Source: MnTg04 sp964568075
Lineage (GTDB): Bacteria; Pseudomonadota; Gammaproteobacteria; Steroidobacterales; MnTg04
Length of the DNA stretch: 64,000 bases
Direction: 5' to 3'
Assembly: GCA_964568075.1 (NCBI GenBank)
Contig: CAZMOM010000008.1
Location: 26,858 to 90,857 of the forward strand
The notes under the pieces are model-generated. The model had not been told where the DNA came from. It saw only the letters and a program-made list of their open reading frames with translations, and searched no databases. How positions within the stretch are numbered: position 1 is the first letter of the stretch; the number at the start of each line of letters is the position of its first letter. The position numbers and the translations under genes are program-made. This document shows, in pieces, positions 42,354-50,975 of the stretch.

Positions 42354-43356
42354 GTTCAAGACGGCCAGGCGCATGGAAGATGTCCTAGCGGCACTGGCCG
42401 GCGATGAAGTTCGGTTGGTGGCCGGCGGCACTGACCTGTGGCCGAATATGAAACGCCGGCATCAGCAGGCCAAAACGGTTGTCAGTTTGATGTCCATCCC
42501 GGAGCTGCGGGGCATCGAGCAGGCCGATGGCGATCTGCGCGTGGGTGCAACCACAACACTCACCGATATCGTACGCGACGAACGTATCCGTACTCATTAT
42601 CCTGCGTTTGCCCGTGCGGTTGCATCGATTTCATCGCCGCCTCTGCGCAACATGGGTACCTTGGGCGGCAATCTCTGTATCGATACGCGGTGCACTTATT
42701 ACAACCAATCAGAAGAGTGGCGTCGTTCGATCGATTACTGCCTCAAGGAGCAGGGTAAAATCTGCTGGGTTGCAACCAAGTCACCGCGATGCTGGGCCCA
42801 TTCGGCCAGTGACGCGGCACCGATTCTGTGTGCCCTGGGCGCTCGGGTAAAACTGGTCTCAAGCGCCGGAAAAAGAGTCCTGCCGTTGATCGATCTTTAC
42901 CGGGACGATGGAATCGAGTACCTGACCAAGCAACGAGATGAAGTTCTTTCAGAGATACTGATACCGTCGGATAGTGGCAGCGAGCATTGCCGCTCGACGT
43001 TCTGGAAGCTGAGACGCCGGGGCTCGATCGACTTCTCCGTGTTTTCCGTTGCGACGGCAGTCTGGACGGACTCCTCGGGGATTGTAACGCGGGCATCCAT
43101 GTATCTCGGCGCCGTAGAATCGCGCCCGATATCCGTCGACGGGATTGACATCGCCATAGGTAAAACGCTGGACGAACAACTGATCGCCGAGATCGCTCGT
43201 CAGGCCCACCAGATTGCCAAGCCCATGGACAACACCGATTTCACGCCCTCCTGGCGCGGCAAGATGGCGGAACAATATGCACAGGCAGCGCTGAGTGAGA
43301 TTGCGGGTTTGCCGGTGCGACGACTCTCGCCTCGCCATGGTCTGACTGTCGTCTGA
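42331..43356 (+). CDS. hcrB: 4-hydroxybenzoyl-CoA reductase, FAD/[4Fe-4S] beta subunit
   Basis: The product is 341 residues. The FAD-binding motifs are VRLVAGGTDLWPNMK (about 27-41) and NMGTLGGNLCIDTRC. The insertion after this motif carries cysteines at 121, 137, 145 and 154, the same spacing (16, 8, 9) as the four cysteines that hold the extra [4Fe-4S] cluster in Thauera 4-hydroxybenzoyl-CoA reductase. That cluster is absent from ordinary xanthine dehydrogenases, so the substrate assignment is well supported. The stop ends the hcrCAB operon; had starts 123 bp downstream. Confidence 0.93.
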   Translation: MLRLPPIEFKTARRMEDVLAALAGDEVRLVAGGTDLWPNMKRRHQQAKTVVSLMSIPELRGIEQADGDLRVGATTTLTDIVRDERIRTHYPAFARAVASISSPPLRNMGTLGGNLCIDTRCTYYNQSEEWRRSIDYCLKEQGKICWVATKSPRCWAHSASDAAPILCALGARVKLVSSAGKRVLPLIDLYRDDGIEYLTKQRDEVLSEILIPSDSGSEHCRSTFWKLRRRGSIDFSVFSVATAVWTDSSGIVTRASMYLGAVESRPISVDGIDIAIGKTLDEQLIAEIARQAHQIAKPMDNTDFTPSWRGKMAEQYAQAALSEIAGLPVRRLSPRHGLTVV

Positions 43357-43479
43357 GCCCGATGTCCTGTCCCACAGATATCTTTACGTTTCCGCAGCGA
43401 ACGGCCTGTGGAATTTACGTATTCATCGGCCGGAGTACTTCATGGTTGAATGCTTTTTTATGAACGTGGGGATTCTGCC

Positions 43480-44559
43480 ATGACAGATTCTGCGCAACGC
43501 TGGATGATGGTGGCTACCGGTAAGCCACTGATCCGGGAAACATTCGATCCGTTTCCGCCTGCGGCCGGTGAGGTCGTTGTTGAGGTGGCGGGCTGCGGTG
43601 TTTGCCATACGGATCTGGGTTTTTACTTCGCTGGCGTCCGGACGAAACACGGGTTGCCCCTGGCGCTGGGCCATGAAATCAGTGGCCGCGTGGTCGCCGC
43701 GGCGCCCGATGTGGAAACCTGGAGTGGAACGGCGGTCATCATCCCCGCCGTCATTCCCTGTGGACAATGCGACCTCTGTCGCCGCGGCCGATACACCATC
43801 TGCCCAAATCAGAAAATGCCCGGCAACGACATACAGGGCGGTTTCGCCACCCATATCCGGGTACCGACCGATGGGCTTTGCAGGGTGGATAAAGGACGTC
43901 TGGCCGATGCCGGCCTTGGCCTGGCGGATGTCTCCGTGGTGGCAGATGCTGTTACGACACCCTACCAGGCCATCGCGCGATCCGGGCTCGGCGAAGGCGA
44001 CGTTGTCATTGTCATCGGCATCGGAGGCGTCGGCGGTTACACGGTGCAAATTGCCAGTGCCATGGGCGCCACGGTTATCGCCATCGACGTGGATAAAGAC
44101 AAATTGACCGCCATCGGCGAGTACGGTGCCGCACTGACTCTGAATGCGCGCGATCTGGAATTTTCGGATTTGAAACAGGCGGTTCGCGGGTTCGTGAAAG
44201 AGAACAGCCTGCGGCAAACGGAGTGGATCGTCTTCGAGTGCTCGGGTACGGCCGCCGGGCAGCAGACTGCTTTCGGCCTCCTGAATTTTGGTTCGACCCT
44301 CTGCGTCGTCGGTTTCACGATGGACAAGATCCAACTCCGCCTGTCGAATCTGATGGCCTTAGATGCACGGGCCATCGGCAACTGGGGCTGTGAACCGGCT
44401 CTCTATCCGGCAGCGCTGGATCTTGTGCTGGACGGAAAAATCCAGCTCCTGCCGTTTGTGGAACACCGGCCGCTGGCAACGATTAACGAAGTGTTCGACG
44501 AGGTACACAGTGGGCGAATGAAGCGCCGCGCAATTATGGTGCCGGAGATGCAGCCATGA
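43480..44559 (+). CDS. had: 6-hydroxycyclohex-1-ene-1-carbonyl-CoA dehydrogenase
   Basis: The product is 359 residues from the ATG at 43480 (GGGGAT upstream). It is a medium-chain zinc dehydrogenase with GCGVCHTDLGFYF, GHEISGRVV, the structural zinc cysteines CGQCDLCRRGRYTIC, and Rossmann motif GIGGVGGYTVQIA. In the Thauera-type benzoyl-CoA pathway it oxidises the hydroxyl made by Dch to give 6-oxocyclohex-1-ene-1-carbonyl-CoA and NADH. The four-base overlap with dch (ATGA) and the nearby oah and bcr genes support this role rather than a general alcohol dehydrogenase. Confidence 0.9.
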   Translation: MTDSAQRWMMVATGKPLIRETFDPFPPAAGEVVVEVAGCGVCHTDLGFYFAGVRTKHGLPLALGHEISGRVVAAAPDVETWSGTAVIIPAVIPCGQCDLCRRGRYTICPNQKMPGNDIQGGFATHIRVPTDGLCRVDKGRLADAGLGLADVSVVADAVTTPYQAIARSGLGEGDVVIVIGIGGVGGYTVQIASAMGATVIAIDVDKDKLTAIGEYGAALTLNARDLEFSDLKQAVRGFVKENSLRQTEWIVFECSGTAAGQQTAFGLLNFGSTLCVVGFTMDKIQLRLSNLMALDARAIGNWGCEPALYPAALDLVLDGKIQLLPFVEHRPLATINEVFDEVHSGRMKRRAIMVPEMQP

Positions 44560-45323
44560 CTGATCCCGTGATTGTCTCCCTGGAGCGCGACGACCGCGTC
44601 CTGCACGTCCGCCTCGCCCGGCCGAAAGCGAACATCGTCGACAGCGCCATGATTGCGGCCCTGGAAAAAGCCTTCGGCGACGTGGCGAGGATGCCACAGC
44701 TCAAAGCCGTGCTACTGGGATCGGAAGGTCCTCATTTCAGCTTTGGTGCAAGCGTGGAAGAGCATTTGCCGGAGCAGTGCGCCGGCATGCTGAAAGGATT
44801 TCACGAGCTAATCCTGAACATCGTCTCCTGTCCGGTACCGGTCCTCGTGGCCGTGAATGGACAATGCCTGGGCGGCGGACTCGAAGTGGCGACGGCCGGG
44901 CACCTGATGTTCGTTTCACCCGGTGCACAGATGGGTCAGCCAGAGATCAAACTCGGCGTATTCGCCCCGGCTGCATCCTGCCTGCTACCGCTGCGTATCG
45001 GGCAAATGCAGGCAGAGGATATTCTCCTCTCAGGCCGCAGCATCAACGCCGAAGAAGCGCTGCAGTGTGGGTTGATCACCGCCATCGCCGATGATCCTGA
45101 GGCAGCAGCATTCGAGTACTACGAAACACATCTCGCCGCACTGAGTGCAAGCTCGCTGCGGCTGGCGGTGCGGGCCGCGCGATCGAGCTTCACGACGCAG
45201 GTCCGGCAACGACTCGCCGAGGTCGAAACCCTCTACCTCGACAAGCTAATGAAAAATGCCGACCCGGTCGAGGGTCTGAAAGCGTTTATCGAGAAACGCG
45301 CTCCCGTCTGGACCGACGAGTAA
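44556..45323 (+). CDS. dch: Cyclohexa-1,5-diene-1-carbonyl-CoA hydratase
   Basis: This 255-residue crotonase-fold protein has the oxyanion-hole regions LLGSEGPHFSFGASVEEHLPE and VNGQCLGGGLEVATAGHLMF, then QPEIKLGVFAPAASCLLPLRIG. It adds water to the dienoyl-CoA made by benzoyl-CoA reductase. The gene is translationally coupled to had. Crotonases are hard to tell apart by sequence alone; context is the main reason for this specific call. Confidence 0.87.
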   Translation: MTDPVIVSLERDDRVLHVRLARPKANIVDSAMIAALEKAFGDVARMPQLKAVLLGSEGPHFSFGASVEEHLPEQCAGMLKGFHELILNIVSCPVPVLVAVNGQCLGGGLEVATAGHLMFVSPGAQMGQPEIKLGVFAPAASCLLPLRIGQMQAEDILLSGRSINAEEALQCGLITAIADDPEAAAFEYYETHLAALSASSLRLAVRAARSSFTTQVRQRLAEVETLYLDKLMKNADPVEGLKAFIEKRAPVWTDE

Positions 45324-45326
45324 ATA

Positions 45327-45857
45327 TTACTCGGTCCCGACCGGAGGATCGGGGTCATCGGCCCAGTCCTCATCCGGCTCGGGAAGTTTATCCAGCCAAT
45401 CTTCCAGCAGGCTTACATGTTTGCGTTCGTCTTCGGCAAGCCGGCGCGCCATGGCCGCCACTTCCTTATCATCGGTCTTCTCCTCGACGCCCGTGAAAAA
45501 CGCCACCGCCCTGCGTTCAGCCCGCAATGCCAGAGAGATTGCGTGGTACGGCTGCATGAGATAATGAACGTCTTCGTATTCCGGGGCTTCCGAGGCCCCC
45601 GGATCGACCCATCCGTGCTTCCACAACGTTGTCATCGACAGGTCCACATCCCCGCTGATATCGCGCACCTGCTGAATGTGCTTCCCCTCGATCTCCGCCA
45701 GCTTGCTGAATAACTCAGCGACCTCCGGATTGTTGTGAGTCTCCATCTGGTCGGCGAGCTCTGCGTAGCGTTCAGCCGCTTCCATCTCGATGGCCATGGC
45801 GTGGGCCAAAAGCTCGTCGGCCGAAGCGATGGCGGCAACTTTATTCTTAGCCTGCAT
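45327..45857 (-). CDS. Ferritin-like diiron protein (rubrerythrin-type domain)
   Basis: The product is 176 residues and almost all helical. Two metal-ligand patterns are visible: EMEAAERYAELADQM...EIEGKHIQQV (about 24-64) and AERRAVAFFTG...DERKHVSLLEDWL (about 113-155). Each has Glu plus E-x-x-H, as in rubrerythrin and ferritin-like domains. There is no C-terminal rubredoxin domain. It is probably a peroxide or oxygen scavenger. It lies 3 bp after korB on the same strand, so it likely belongs to the korAB transcript and may protect the oxygen-sensitive Kor and Bcr enzymes. Confidence 0.8.
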   Translation of the reverse strand: MQAKNKVAAIASADELLAHAMAIEMEAAERYAELADQMETHNNPEVAELFSKLAEIEGKHIQQVRDISGDVDLSMTTLWKHGWVDPGASEAPEYEDVHYLMQPYHAISLALRAERRAVAFFTGVEEKTDDKEVAAMARRLAEDERKHVSLLEDWLDKLPEPDEDWADDPDPPVGTE

Positions 45858-45860
45858 TTC

Positions 45861-46718
45861 TCACCGTCCAACGTAGCGAGGCGATTCAACTCTAAATTCC
45901 TTCTCGAGCGCGGCAACCTCCTCGCACGTTTGCTGCGGGGCCGGTTCGGACGGCGCCCGCCGGCCGCGATACAGCACCCCGGTAAAATAGGCATCATCGG
46001 TCAACAGGCGCCGTGCCGCCCGGGCGGGGTCGTCGGTCGGTTCCACGGGCGCCGGGTGGACCAGTTTCTTCCACTGTCGCTGCTCCGGGCGGAATGTCAC
46101 GCAGGGGCTCAATACCTGGATAAACGAGAATCCCGGGTGCTGAATCGCTTCGACGATTGTCTGGGCCGTGCCATTGGGATCACTGCTGGAGCACCGGGCA
46201 ATGAAATTGGCTCCCGACGCAAGAGCAATCACGAGCGGTTGAAAGGGGTTGATTCCTGTCCCGCCGGGCGTGAGCTTGCCCTCCTCCCAATTCGGGTCGG
46301 TCGTGGGTGAGGCCTGACCCTTGGTCATGCCGTAGACCTGGTTGTCCATGACGATGTAGGTCAGATCCGTGTTGCACCGGCACGCGTGCAAAAAATGATT
46401 GCCACCGATGGAGAAGCCGTCCCCATCACCGCCGGCCACCAGTACGGTGAGATCGGGCCGAGCCAATTTCAGCCCTGTGGCCAACGGCAGTGCCCGGCCG
46501 TGCACCGCGTGGAAGCCGTACACATCGAGATAGGCCGGAATCCGCGATGAACAACCGATACCTGAGATGACAGCGACGTCCTCACGAGGCAGACCAAGCG
46601 CGGACAGGACTTTTGTGATCGAGGACAGTACACCGAAATCACCACAACCCGGACACCAGACAGGCTTTAGGCCCGACTTATACTGTTTGGGTTCAAGCCG
46701 AACGGTTCCGACGTCCAT
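45861..46718 (-). CDS. korB: 2-oxoglutarate:ferredoxin oxidoreductase, beta subunit
   Basis: This 285-residue thiamine-diphosphate subunit has WCPGCGDFGVLSSI with a cluster or ThDP-proximal motif, GCSSRIPAYLDVYGFHAVHGRALPLATGLKLARPDLTV, and the ThDP/Mg motif GGDGDGFSIGGNHFLHACRCNTDLTYIVMDNQVYGMTKG. With KorA it oxidises 2-oxoglutarate (or a related 2-oxoacid) and reduces ferredoxin. In Thauera and Azoarcus this pair regenerates reduced ferredoxin for benzoyl-CoA reductase. The start is 2 bp after the end of korA. Confidence 0.92.
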   Translation of the reverse strand: MDVGTVRLEPKQYKSGLKPVWCPGCGDFGVLSSITKVLSALGLPREDVAVISGIGCSSRIPAYLDVYGFHAVHGRALPLATGLKLARPDLTVLVAGGDGDGFSIGGNHFLHACRCNTDLTYIVMDNQVYGMTKGQASPTTDPNWEEGKLTPGGTGINPFQPLVIALASGANFIARCSSSDPNGTAQTIVEAIQHPGFSFIQVLSPCVTFRPEQRQWKKLVHPAPVEPTDDPARAARRLLTDDAYFTGVLYRGRRAPSEPAPQQTCEEVAALEKEFRVESPRYVGR

Positions 46719-46720
46719 CG

Positions 46721-48448
46721 CTATGCACTCCAGCCGACAATCTCGTTAAGAATGGTGCCCGGGCGAATGGTCACGGCGCCGGACTGACAGAAAGTCTTCA
46801 CCTCACCCGGCAGGTCATACTTGGCACGCAGATAATCGTGAAACTGCCCCGTCTGGCTTTGCTCGATCACCAAAACCCGATGCACGCCTTCCAGTGCGGC
46901 TGCCAGGTGCTCAGGTCGTGAGGGTGACAGGAGCCGTATAGCGATCAGCCGTATTTTCGATTGCCAGTCGGTCATTCGGGCTAGCGCCTCACGGATCGGC
47001 CCGGTAGTCGAACCCCAGGTGATGATCGCCGTATCGCCTTCACCCTCGATCTCAGCCCAGTGAGCCCCATAGTCGTAGTTCTCAAGCTTGCCGTGCCGTT
47101 TCCTGAGTTGGGCGACGTGATTCAGGGCCGCTGCCGAAGGTACGCCGCGTTCGGTATGGGCCAGACCCTCCGCCGTGTACTGGCCCCCTGCAAGACCAGG
47201 GATCGCCATAGGCGACACCCCGGAATCCGTCAACGCATAGCGATGGTATTCGCCGTTGATGGGCCCGGCGATCCGGCGCTTCGCGATATAATCCACGCTC
47301 GCCGGACGGTCGATGATAGCGCGGGTCTGACCGAGGAATTGATCCGACAACACGATGGCGGGCGTCTGCAACGCCTCCGCGAGATGCACCGCCCACTGGG
47401 TCGTCAAGAGACAATCCGCCACCGATAGCGCTGCAAGCACAAGGTGGGGAGCATCGCCATGCAGGCCATGGATGGCGATATTCAGGTCGGTCTGCTCGGA
47501 CTTGGTGGGAATCCCGGTCGAGGGCCCGCCCCGCATAACATCGACGACGACGATGGGCACTTCTGCTGCTACGGCAAGACCGATTGACTCTACCATCAAG
47601 GCAAGCCCAGGCCCGGAGGTTGCTGTCAACGCCGGAACGCCACCGAAGGACGCGCCAATGATCTGGGCGACCGATGCCAGTTCGTCCTCGGCCTGCACCA
47701 GCTTGCCCCCGACTTTGGGCAAAGCGGTCGCCAGCCATTCCAGAATTTCCGTCGCCGGAGTGATGGGATAACCCGCTGCGTAGCGTATCCCGCCGTGTAC
47801 CGCACCGCAGGCCGCAGCCTCGTTGCCCGTGATACTCCAGCGTTCTCCGCCAGCATCAGCAGTCGGTGCCGGTATGTCCAGCCCGGACAACTCGGTTGCC
47901 GCATCCATACCGGCCCGCAGACCGGCGAGCCCGGCTTCGACCACGTCGCGCCCGCGCTTTTTCAGACCACGCTCGGCGGTCGCCACGACCGACTCCACGG
48001 GAATTCCTGTTAATGCCGCCAGAACCCCGAGGGCCACCATATTCGGACGCCCGCCGGGAATTTTTTTGGCTATCTGGGCCAGCGGAATGTCGCGCTGATC
48101 TGCGTTGATCGCTTGAATAGATTCGGGAATAACACCTGCTTTCGGGTCGCCGATGATCAGGCTGTCCTGGCTCAGCGCAACTTCCGGCAGAAACCGTTCG
48201 ATATTCCGCCAGTCCAACGCCACCAGCACGTCATCACGATCACCGACGCATTCCACCGGCCGGCTCGACAGGCGGATCGTGGTCATGGCCTCGCCGCCGC
48301 GTATCTGGGGTCCGTAGGACCGGGTCATCAGACCATACCGGCCGGCTTGCGCGGCCGCATCCAGCAGCATCTTGCCGGCGGTCATGACACCGGAGCCACC
48401 GCTGCCTGCGATGATGATTGAGACGGATTGCCGTGCTTGTTTGGTCAC
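46721..48448 (-). CDS. korA: 2-oxoglutarate:ferredoxin oxidoreductase, fused gamma-alpha subunit
   Basis: The product is 575 residues from GTG (48448). The N-terminal gamma domain (about 1-190) has IIIAGSGGSGVMTAGKMLLDAA and SYGPQIRGGEAMTTIRLS. The alpha part has GIRYAAGYPITPATEILEWLA, QAEDELASVAQIIGASFGG, and TATSGPGLALMVESIGLAVAAEVPIVVVDVMRGGPSTGIPTKSEQ. This gamma-alpha fusion is typical of KorA in anaerobic aromatic degraders. It is divergent from the oah-bcr operon, so both could be controlled by the shared 207-bp region. Its start overlaps a 22-codon upstream ORF. Confidence 0.92.
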   Translation of the reverse strand: MTKQARQSVSIIIAGSGGSGVMTAGKMLLDAAAQAGRYGLMTRSYGPQIRGGEAMTTIRLSSRPVECVGDRDDVLVALDWRNIERFLPEVALSQDSLIIGDPKAGVIPESIQAINADQRDIPLAQIAKKIPGGRPNMVALGVLAALTGIPVESVVATAERGLKKRGRDVVEAGLAGLRAGMDAATELSGLDIPAPTADAGGERWSITGNEAAACGAVHGGIRYAAGYPITPATEILEWLATALPKVGGKLVQAEDELASVAQIIGASFGGVPALTATSGPGLALMVESIGLAVAAEVPIVVVDVMRGGPSTGIPTKSEQTDLNIAIHGLHGDAPHLVLAALSVADCLLTTQWAVHLAEALQTPAIVLSDQFLGQTRAIIDRPASVDYIAKRRIAGPINGEYHRYALTDSGVSPMAIPGLAGGQYTAEGLAHTERGVPSAAALNHVAQLRKRHGKLENYDYGAHWAEIEGEGDTAIITWGSTTGPIREALARMTDWQSKIRLIAIRLLSPSRPEHLAAALEGVHRVLVIEQSQTGQFHDYLRAKYDLPGEVKTFCQSGAVTIRPGTILNEIVGWSA

Positions 48449-48513
48449 CAGAGGTCCATCATCCTGCCGTACTCCGAGATAAGATCGCCAAGCGGCGGCC
48501 GCCAGACTCCCAT
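48445..48513 (-). CDS. 22-codon ORF coupled to korA (possible leader peptide)
   Basis: On the minus strand an ATG at 48513 opens MGVWRPPLGDLISEYGRMMD and ends with TGA overlapping the korA GTG (GTGA). This arrangement suggests translational coupling. No strong ribosome site is visible and I know no family, so it may be a leader peptide or chance. Confidence 0.35.
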   Translation of the reverse strand: MGVWRPPLGDLISEYGRMMDLW

Positions 48514-48538
48514 GAGGCTAGGATACGGCGCCCATAAG

Positions 48539-48605
48539 TGCAATATAATACGTAATATTCCTTATTTCTCTGCTACATTGGAGCTGTAAAATGCATTTTA
48601 GTGCA
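48539..48605. promoter_or_regulatory. TGCA repeats in the korA-oah divergent promoter, candidate BoxR/BzdR operator
   Basis: TGCA occurs at 48539, 48592 and 48602; the last two form TGCA-N6-TGCA just upstream of oah. BzdR/BoxR operators are built of such TGCA repeats (from memory). The AT-rich stretch between (AATATAATACGTAATATTCC) could hold promoter elements for both directions. Confidence 0.5.
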
Positions 48606-48655
48606 TGTATCATTAGCTGATCGCATCCAACCGCAGTTGGAGGGAGCGTATTGAC

Positions 48656-49783
48656 ATGAGTAAGACTACTTCTGCAGCAGCGAAGAATGGCACGCCTGCC
48701 GGTCTTGCGGATCACAATCTGGCCGCGGCGCCCGATTGCACCAGCGTGCTTTACGAGTTGCGTCCGGCGAAGACCCCCGACGGCCAGGTGGTCGAGGGTC
48801 TGCACAACGCCTGGATCATCCTGAACAACCCTCAACAGTACAACTCCTACACCACCGAAATGGTGAAAGCGGTGATTCTTGCATTCCGGCGAGCATCCAA
48901 CGCCCGGGATGTCAATGCGGTGGTTTTTACCGGTTCCGGTGACCGGGCTTTTTGCACCGGCGGCAACACCAAGGAGTACGCCGAGTATTACGCCGGCAAG
49001 CCCGAGGAATATCGGCAGTACATGCGTCTTTTCAACGACATGGTGTCCAGTATCCTGTCGTGCGATAAGCCGGTGGTCTGCCGCGTGAACGGCATGCGGA
49101 TTGGCGGCGGCCAGGAAATCGGTATGGCCTGTGACTTCACCATCGCCCAGGACCTGGCGAATTTCGGCCAGGCCGGCCCGAAGCACGGCTCCGCGGCCAT
49201 CGGCGGTGCAACGGATTTCCTGCCCGTCATGATCGGTAGCGAACAGGCAATGGTCTCGGGCACTTTGTGCGAGCCTTTCTCTGCGCACAAGGCTTACCGG
49301 CTGGGCATCGCGGCGGACATCGTCCCGGCGCTGAAGGTCGACGGCAAATTCATTCCAAACCCGATGGTGATTACCGACCGCGTTCTGGATGCGTACGGTC
49401 GTATTATCCATGGTGAATTCAAGACCGGCGAAGAATTTGCCCAGGGCAAAGCCCTGCTGAAAAGTGGTGAGGTGGATCTCACGCTGCTCGATGAAAAGGT
49501 CGAGGAGTTCTGCGCAAAACTGCTCCTGACATTCCCCGGCTGCACAACGAAGAGCCTGGAGGAACTGCGTAAGCCAAAAGTCGAGGCATGGAATCGCAAT
49601 CGGGAAGATTCCCGAGCCTGGCTGGCGTTGAACATGATAAGTGAAGCCAATGCCGGCTTCCGGGCCTTTAACGAGGGGAATCGGGAAATCGGTCGTGAGA
49701 TCGATTTCGTCGCCCTGCGGAGAGCGATTGCCGCGGGCGAACCCTGGACGCCGGATCTTGTTGAAAGCCTGCTTCCAAAATGA
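48656..49783 (+). CDS. oah: 6-oxocyclohex-1-ene-1-carbonyl-CoA hydrolase (ring-opening)
   Basis: The product is 375 residues, with a strong GGAGGGAG site. It is a crotonase-superfamily enzyme of the BamA/Oah type, with family-specific stretches NTKEYAEYYAGKPEEYRQYMRLFNDMV, CRVNGMRIGGGQEIGMACDFTIA and GQAGPKHGSAAIGGATDFLP. It adds two waters and cleaves the ring of 6-oxocyclohexenoyl-CoA to 3-hydroxypimelyl-CoA. It opens the bcr operon, and its stop overlaps bcrC (ATGA). Confidence 0.95.
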   Translation: MSKTTSAAAKNGTPAGLADHNLAAAPDCTSVLYELRPAKTPDGQVVEGLHNAWIILNNPQQYNSYTTEMVKAVILAFRRASNARDVNAVVFTGSGDRAFCTGGNTKEYAEYYAGKPEEYRQYMRLFNDMVSSILSCDKPVVCRVNGMRIGGGQEIGMACDFTIAQDLANFGQAGPKHGSAAIGGATDFLPVMIGSEQAMVSGTLCEPFSAHKAYRLGIAADIVPALKVDGKFIPNPMVITDRVLDAYGRIIHGEFKTGEEFAQGKALLKSGEVDLTLLDEKVEEFCAKLLLTFPGCTTKSLEELRKPKVEAWNRNREDSRAWLALNMISEANAGFRAFNEGNREIGREIDFVALRRAIAAGEPWTPDLVESLLPK

Positions 49784-50973
49784 GTCGGCGCCTGAGAGAT
49801 GATGTGAAGCGAATGACAACAGCGGAAATTATCAAGCGCTGCCAAGTGTTATATGAGGACCTGAATTTCACCACCGCCCGTGAGTGGAAGGCGGCCGAAC
49901 CAGGCCGCAAAGTCATCGGGTTCATGCCGGTGTACGTGCCGAGAGAAATCATCCATGCCGGCGGCATGCTACCGCTGGGTATTCTCGGCGGCGGCGATCG
50001 GCTCGAGGTGATTCACGGTGATGCCTACTACCAGAGTTATATCTGCCGGATTCCACGCTCGACCATCGAGCTGGGTGTGTCGAAACGGCTGGATTTCATC
50101 GACGGGATGCTGTTTCCGAGCATCTGCGATGTTATCCGTAATCTCTCCGGCATGTGGCAGCTGATGTTCCCGGACGTGTACGTACGCTATTTCGACGTTC
50201 CTCAAAACTTTCAGGATGACATAGGCGGCGAGTACTACATCCGCGAGCTCAATGAGCTCAGAGCCGGACTGGAGTCTGTTGCCGGTCGGGAAATTACGGA
50301 TAACGCGCTGCGCAACTCCGTCTCTGTATACAACGAAAATCGGCGGCTGGTACGGGCGCTCTATGCCTGGCGGGCCGAGCGCCCGGAGCAGGCGCCGGCC
50401 TCTGAGGTGTATCTCATTACTCGGGCAGGCATGGTGCTGCCGGTCGAAGAACACAATGAAATATTGCGTGCATACCTCGAAGCTTCCCGGAGCGAAGAGC
50501 GACCCATTCGGGACAACTGCCGGGTCGTGATCAATGGCGCCTTCTGTGAACAGCCGCCGCTGAACCTGATCAAGTCCATTGAGATGGCGGGCTGCTACAT
50601 CGTCGATGACGACTATATGCTGGTGAATCGCTGGGATCTGGAAGATATCCCGGTCGACGGTGACCCCGTGAAGAATCTGGCGCTGTCATTTCTGCATCAG
50701 TCCGCGGATACCGCAGCCAAGTACTGCACCACAGAAGCAGAAACCGGCCAACAACTCCTCGAATCGATCGAGCGAACCCGCGCCGAGGGCGTGATTTTCA
50801 GCGCACCCAGTTTCTGTGATCCGGCCCTTTTGGAAAGACCGATGCTGGTGGACCGGTTAGTCGAGAATGATATCCCGTATATCACGTTCAAATATGCAGA
50901 GAACTCCGGCCAGATGCAGCCCATCCGGGAGCAGGCTGGAACCTTTGCCGACTCCATTAAACTCTGGAGCTAA
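49780..50973 (+). CDS. bcrC: Benzoyl-CoA reductase subunit C (ring-reducing component)
   Basis: The 397-residue protein of the 2-hydroxyacyl-CoA dehydratase D-component family has GFMPVYVPREIIHAGGMLPLGILGG, YQSYICRIPRSTIELG, LFPSICDVIRNLSGMW, and INGAFCEQPPLNLIKSIEMAGCYIVDDDY. With BcrB it binds benzoyl-CoA and the active-site [4Fe-4S] clusters and performs the two-electron ring reduction. Length and gene order (C-B-A-D) match the Thauera/Rhodopseudomonas bcr/bad type rather than bzd. Confidence 0.93.
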   Translation: MSRRLRDDVKRMTTAEIIKRCQVLYEDLNFTTAREWKAAEPGRKVIGFMPVYVPREIIHAGGMLPLGILGGGDRLEVIHGDAYYQSYICRIPRSTIELGVSKRLDFIDGMLFPSICDVIRNLSGMWQLMFPDVYVRYFDVPQNFQDDIGGEYYIRELNELRAGLESVAGREITDNALRNSVSVYNENRRLVRALYAWRAERPEQAPASEVYLITRAGMVLPVEEHNEILRAYLEASRSEERPIRDNCRVVINGAFCEQPPLNLIKSIEMAGCYIVDDDYMLVNRWDLEDIPVDGDPVKNLALSFLHQSADTAAKYCTTEAETGQQLLESIERTRAEGVIFSAPSFCDPALLERPMLVDRLVENDIPYITFKYAENSGQMQPIREQAGTFADSIKLWS

Positions 50974-50975
50974 TT

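Noticed and set aside
39169..43356. Assignment as xanthine or CO dehydrogenase
   Set aside because: The beta subunit has the four-cysteine insertion with the spacing of 4-hydroxybenzoyl-CoA reductase, and the context is benzoyl-CoA degradation.
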